A stretch of DNA of 64,000 nucleotides, from the NCBI GenBank assembly GCA_029379385.1, contig CM055607.1, positions 4,464,001 through 4,528,000 on the forward strand, in the 5' to 3' direction. The position numbers were made by a program, and so were the translations under genes. The notes under the pieces are model-generated. The model was not told the origin of the DNA. It saw only the letters and a list, made by a program, of their open reading frames with translations, and did no database searches. The DNA comes from Quillaja saponaria. Lineage: Eukaryota; Streptophyta; Magnoliopsida; Fabales; Quillajaceae. Positions 59,982 to 64,000 of the stretch are shown here, piece by piece (position 1 is the first letter of the stretch; every line of letters begins with the position of its first letter).

Positions 59982-61937
59982 ATGGGAAGACCACCTTGTT
60001 GCGATAAATCGAATGTGAAGAGAGGCCTTTGGACTGCTGAGGAGGATGCAAAAATACTTGCATTTGTTTCTAATCACGGGATTGGAAATTGGACATTGGT
60101 TCCAAAGAAAGCAGGTTTCTTTTACATTAAATTTATTTCCTTTTTTATATGAAGATTCATTTATTATTTTTAAGGTTTCAATTAGAAAGGCAGACATGAA
60201 TTTCTTAAACTACATTGCCTGCATGAACTTGTTTGCAGGACTGAACAGGTGTGGCAAAAGCTGCAGATTGAGATGGACTAATTACCTTAGACCAGATCTC
60301 AAGCAGGATAGCTTCACTCCCCAAGAAGAAGAGCATATTATTAACCTTCACGAAGCTGTGGGAAGCAGGTGGGCATGCCCTTTTATATGTTTTTGCTCAC
60401 TGCATTATGTTCTGTTCATCCATTTACTCATTTTTGGACCATATCTTGCACATAACAAGCTTGACCAAATCATTCAGCTGATTAGTTTAATCTTCTTAAG
60501 AGAAATAAAAAAGTGTAGCACTATTGGCCTTTCACATGGGTTATATTCAACTGCTGCGATCCAAGTCATCTGCACCTGGGAGATTCATAACGGCAACAGA
60601 CAAATAAAAGGAGGCAACAGATAGCAATATGTCATGTAGTACTTGTTTCTTTGTTCATAAAAAATGAGGCAGAAAACAGCCTTACAAGTTCTTATGAAAT
60701 TAAGAACCCAATTAAAAGGGGTAAGTTTACATGCTTCTTATTTATGAACTTGATATATGAAATTATGAATTCATTAAAATTCAAACACGGAAACATAAAC
60801 TATGATGTCTCCTTATGCCACCCAGCTGCTACTTCAACTAACAAATACATCAGATTTTCAATCCACCAAGGATTGCTCACTGGGTTGATTCTGGGAGATT
60901 TTATGTCCTACACTTCCCAATCAAGGTTGTTCTCCCCATTTAATTGAAGTATTAAAAAAAGTGTCTCCTTATTTTCCTTTTATTGTGATGAGGTACATCT
61001 ACTGTCACCTGATTCCTGGAATATTTTCATAACTAACTTAACTAGTAGGCATACAACTGTAACAATTTATTTTTATGCTACCTGTGCAATTATACTGATC
61101 TCTCTCTCTCTCTCTCACACAACTCCATTGCTTTTGTGGTGCAGGTGGTCTTTAATAGCAAAGAAACTACCTGGAAGAACAGACAATGATGTGAAGAACT
61201 TTTGGAATACAAAGCTTAGGAAGAAGCTTGTGAAAATGGGAATCGATCCCGTTACCCATAAGCCTTTCTCACAGGTCCTTTCTGACTATGGAAATATAAG
61301 TGGCTTCTCAAACACTGGGAGCAGCCTAATAACCACACAGCCATCACCTGCCTGCACTGGACTCCCAAGCACCACTATAAAGGGGATGCCAATTATAGAG
61401 AAAGCCCAAGAAAACTCCATCCTTGATAATAATATTCACACATGGGAATATCAGGCTCATTTTCAAGTCATAAACCAAGAGATAGTCCAGGCACATTTCT
61501 TTAATGAAGCAACATCTTCTTGCTCATCATCATCCTCTAATAATCTCACGCAATTAAGCTCACCACAGTCCTACTCTTGCCTATATCAGACACAAACTAC
61601 TCCTTGTTCTTCCTTTAATTGGAGTGAGTTTCTTCTAAATGACCCATTTATTTCCACAGAGCTTCAGCAACAAGAAGAGCATGACTTGCAGGGAGTTTCA
61701 ATGCAAAATGAAATTCAGATGACCAACAAAACCAATGCAAATGAATGTAACATGAATGGAGTTGCTCGTAAAGATTCTGGGGCTTTGTATTATGGAGCAT
61801 CCTTTGGAGGTCAGATTAACAAGCAATCCGAAGGTACTTCATCTTCAGGGGGTTCATTTGTGGATGCTATTTTGGATAGGGATAGTGAAATAAGGGCAGC
61901 ATTCCCAGAACTTTTAGATGAAGTTTTTGATTACTGA
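59982..61937 (+). CDS. MYB35: R2R3-MYB transcription factor, MYB35/TDF1 type
   Basis: Exons 59982-60114, 60239-60368 and 61145-61937 (GT-AG, phases 1 and 2, standard R2R3-MYB intron positions) give 351 residues. The start [20 protein letters not shown] and the GIDPVTHKP block after R3 are those of the MYB35/MYB80 clade. Outside the MYB domain it keeps features I know from Arabidopsis MYB35/TDF1: a TSSCSSSSS run, WSEFLLNDP, and the C-terminal [13 protein letters not shown]...FPELL...FDY. TDF1 acts in the nucleus of tapetal cells, downstream of DYT1 and upstream of AMS, and is needed for pollen. R3 has KNFWNTKL where the family usually has KNHWNTKL. Intron 2 (776 bp) holds a TC run. Orthology is inferred from motifs. 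Confidence 0.93.
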
Positions 61938-62640
61938 GTCTATTATGTAAGTTAGTTTCGTAATCCTACCAATAATTAGTAGAAGAATTGAGTTCAGACC
62001 TTCAGATTAATATGGATGGTCTGGAAACCTTGTGTTTATTTACTTGGTATATTTAATAAGACATTTTTGTCGTCAGATTAAAAAAATAAATATGCATGCC
62101 CAATGACTGGTACGCCCTCAAAAAAGTATTAAGGATTATAGAATGTCAAATTTCTTTCATAAATCACTCAACCTAAAAGCTTATGGTGTTAAATAATTAT
62201 CGTTTAAAGGGTTTGATCTCTAACGAGTTCTGTTGTCTCAAATATAGCTTTACCGTAAGTAGAACATACTCGTGTTGGGTAGATCTAATTATAGCAATAA
62301 TATTACTAGGACGGGGGCCGGGAAGAATTAGTCAAAATTGTATGTAACATTGTCACAAAGAGAAATGGCTCATTGAATTTGTAAAACATATATAAGAAAT
62401 TAACAAGTTGAATGGTGAATTAAACAGAACCATTCATGTGTACGAGCCTACGGGGGACTCTGTCTGGTGTGTAATATAGCGTAGCAGAATTAACTTTTAA
62501 CCATTTCTTTCCTTAAAGGGCAGACCACAAATTCAAATAACAAAACAAACCAAAAAACTAAAATTAGTTATTCTAGTTGAAGAAAACAAAAGGAAGAAAA
62601 AGACACAGAAATAAAATAAATGAAATTGAGAAATTGATCC
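61938..62640. other. Intergenic, no gene seen
   Basis: 3' flank of the MYB gene and leader of the small gene at 62641. No repeats of note and no RNA gene recognised. Confidence 0.5.
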
Positions 62641-62940
62641 ATGACAACGTTGCAGAGGTCATCCTATTCATTTCGAAGACAGGGTTCTTCAGGTCGAATA
62701 TGGAGTGATCGTGTTTCGGGACTAGAGCCGAAGGCCAATGCTGCACAATCAACTCCACTGGCCGGAAAAATCCAAAGCAAAGAGGAAAGTATGCCATATC
62801 ATGAAAGAAACAAGCAGGAAAAGTTGACAAACAATGAAAGGGGTGACCGGCATCCCACCAAATCACCTACTGAAAGCAAGGTTCAAAGAAATTTTCTTTC
62901 TTCTTTCTTTGGGCGATGTATGGGGACTTCAACAACATAG
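62641..62940 (+). CDS. Small protein of the At1g15400/At1g80180 type (MAPK-substrate-like)
   Basis: Single exon, 99 residues. The N-terminus MTTLQRSSYSFRRQGSSGRI is close to the signature of a plant family of small basic proteins (LQRS-SFRRQGSSG-VW-DR); in Arabidopsis some members are listed as MAP kinase substrates. The middle is hydrophilic and disordered-looking, and the C-terminus has FLSSFFGRC, in the place where relatives have a short Phe/Cys-rich motif. It is shorter than the Arabidopsis members I recall (about 130-140 residues). No membrane segment. The biochemical role is not known; the function tag is by family only. Confidence 0.75.
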   Translation: MTTLQRSSYSFRRQGSSGRIWSDRVSGLEPKANAAQSTPLAGKIQSKEESMPYHERNKQEKLTNNERGDRHPTKSPTESKVQRNFLSSFFGRCMGTSTT

Positions 62941-63564
62941 GATTTTCAGCTATTTCTTAAAAAATAAATAAATAAAGAAAAAATCAGAATTATCTCTCTA
63001 ATACTGCAGCTTCTGTCACTAGTTGTCTCTCATATGCTACCATTCCTTTTCACCAGTTATCATCATTTCAATCCAAGGATTATATGGGTTTATTACATTC
63101 ACAAACCACTTAATTACTTTCTCTCATCTTTTGTAGTCAGTCCTTGATTTGGAAAATTGTTGTCTATTCTTTCTTTTCAATTATCTAAGGAATCAAAATT
63201 ATGCATTCCAAATGTCACTAAAACTGCATAAAATGGGAAGGTGCACAAGACTTGTTATATCAAGGTAGCTGTCAAAATTCAAAGCTATAACAGGCAAATT
63301 ATACAGGAAAAAAAAAATATATTATCTTCATTTTTCTTTATTTCCTTCTATTTTTCGTTCTCAATACCTTAACACTAATTATTCTGTACCAATGAATCAA
63401 GATAATCAACATCTGAAACTGTAGACTACAAAAAGTTGGATTTCTCAAACAACCAACAAGCTGTTGGAGGTTAACAGGGACTACTACCAATAAACATTAA
63501 GACTCTTGATGAAATCTTCGTTGAGAGGAAAATCTTTAGATTATCAATCCATCTAGGATTTAAC
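62941..63564. other. Intergenic, no gene seen
   Basis: AT-rich sequence between the small gene and a possible exon on the minus strand. Only short, unremarkable frames. Confidence 0.45.
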
Positions 63565-63657
63565 TTAAAATCCCAGCTGGTTATAATTGGTGTGATCAAT
63601 TTTATTCAACCGAATCCCACATAATATATGCTCCGGCAAGTCTTCTGCCTTGTTTCC
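63565..63657 (-). CDS. Possible last exon of a gene entering from the right edge
   Basis: On the minus strand a good acceptor (TTTTCTGTTGAACAG) is followed by 30 open codons with an orderly sequence (EDLPEHILCGIRLNKIDHTN) and a TAA stop at 63565-63567. The rest of the gene would lie in or beyond 63,700-64,000, but I do not see a second exon. The domain is not recognised, and another frame is open for 17 codons. Treat as a weak prediction. Confidence 0.25.
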   Translation of the reverse strand, partial: GNKAEDLPEHILCGIRLNKIDHTNYNQLGF

Positions 63658-64000
63658 CTGTTCAACAGAAAATTAAATGTATATTAACATAAAAGGATCT
63701 TTCCTTGATAAGACTGAATAATGGAAGAGAAATACGTACAGCTTTCTAATTAAAGTTTTGGTAAACGGTCATAAATTCCACCCCAATATTTGGCTTGTTA
63801 CTGTTCTTGTTAATGTATCAGATTGTGGATCTTCAATTAAGTAAAAAATCTCTAATCCAGTAACTTAACTAAGAGACTGTTGGATGAAAATACTTTATTT
63901 ATATTGAGGTATTTCATTATTTATTTTTGTAGGCGTATATATATATATATCATAGGTTGTAATTGTTTGATAACACAACAACATATTTTCTCTAACGGCA
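63658..64000. other. Right edge, no gene seen
   Basis: AT-rich, with a TA run near 63938-63950. It could be an intron of the gene suggested at 63565-63657 or plain intergenic DNA. Confidence 0.4.

Noticed and set aside
61095..61125. TC run in the MYB intron and GA run near 59724 as regulatory elements
   Set aside because: Simple dinucleotide repeats are common in plant introns and leaders; no further evidence of function.
1..64000. tRNA genes, rRNA, CRISPR arrays, organelle-derived insertions
   Set aside because: I looked for T-arm/B-box motifs, regular spaced repeats and rRNA signatures and found none convincing; GGGTTCGTTCG at 47070 resembles a B box but no tRNA fold surrounds it.

Overview
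This is nuclear DNA from a dicot plant, probably a woody eudicot. The evidence is GT-AG introns with T-rich acceptors, very AT-rich intergenic sequence, TATA boxes, LTR retrotransposon debris, and plant-only families: AATP1-type AAA-ATPases, an R2R3-MYB, an AGC-VIII kinase and a thaumatin-like protein. I cannot name the species.

Bases 1 to about 45,050 are a birth-and-death cluster of AAA-ATPase genes, all on the minus strand. Bases 1-13293 and 13294-26833 are two tandem copies of one segment of about 13.4 kb. A third partial copy starts at 26834 and is recognisable to about 31790. Each unit carries one AAA-ATPase copy. Only the middle copy (15273-16664) is open; copies 1 and 3 have frameshifts, and copy 3 also has nonsense changes. 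Units 1 and 2 share a 3'-truncated Copia fragment, a fossil C-terminus of a second AAA-ATPase, and a non-autonomous Helitron-like block. Unit 3 alone carries a hAT-type MITE with an 8-bp target duplication. Further right lie an intact second-type AAA-ATPase (33055-34608), a relic AAA-ATPase split by a complete but decayed 4.6-kb Copia element with a GTTTT target duplication, and a relic with a single-base deletion (43411-45044). Of at least eight AAA-ATPase loci or fragments, two look functional.

Bases 45,050-48,750 have no convincing protein gene. They do hold an unusual GC-rich block (46895-47080) packed with exact complementary segments, two of which cross as a pseudoknot would. A minus-strand TATA box lies about 0.8 kb upstream of it. 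It is the best candidate in the window for an undescribed structured RNA.

Bases 48,757-64,000 are ordinary single-copy gene space. They hold a secreted thaumatin-like protein (minus), divergent from an AGC-VIII/D6PK-like kinase (plus); a solo LTR; a prolyl 4-hydroxylase with a ShKT tail; a MYB35/TDF1-type tapetum regulator; and a small protein of the At1g15400/At1g80180 type. Two of these models need a non-standard splice reading: an AT donor in the kinase, and a shifted acceptor or one-base insertion in the hydroxylase. These genes do not form one pathway; the window is a gene cluster beside unrelated neighbours.
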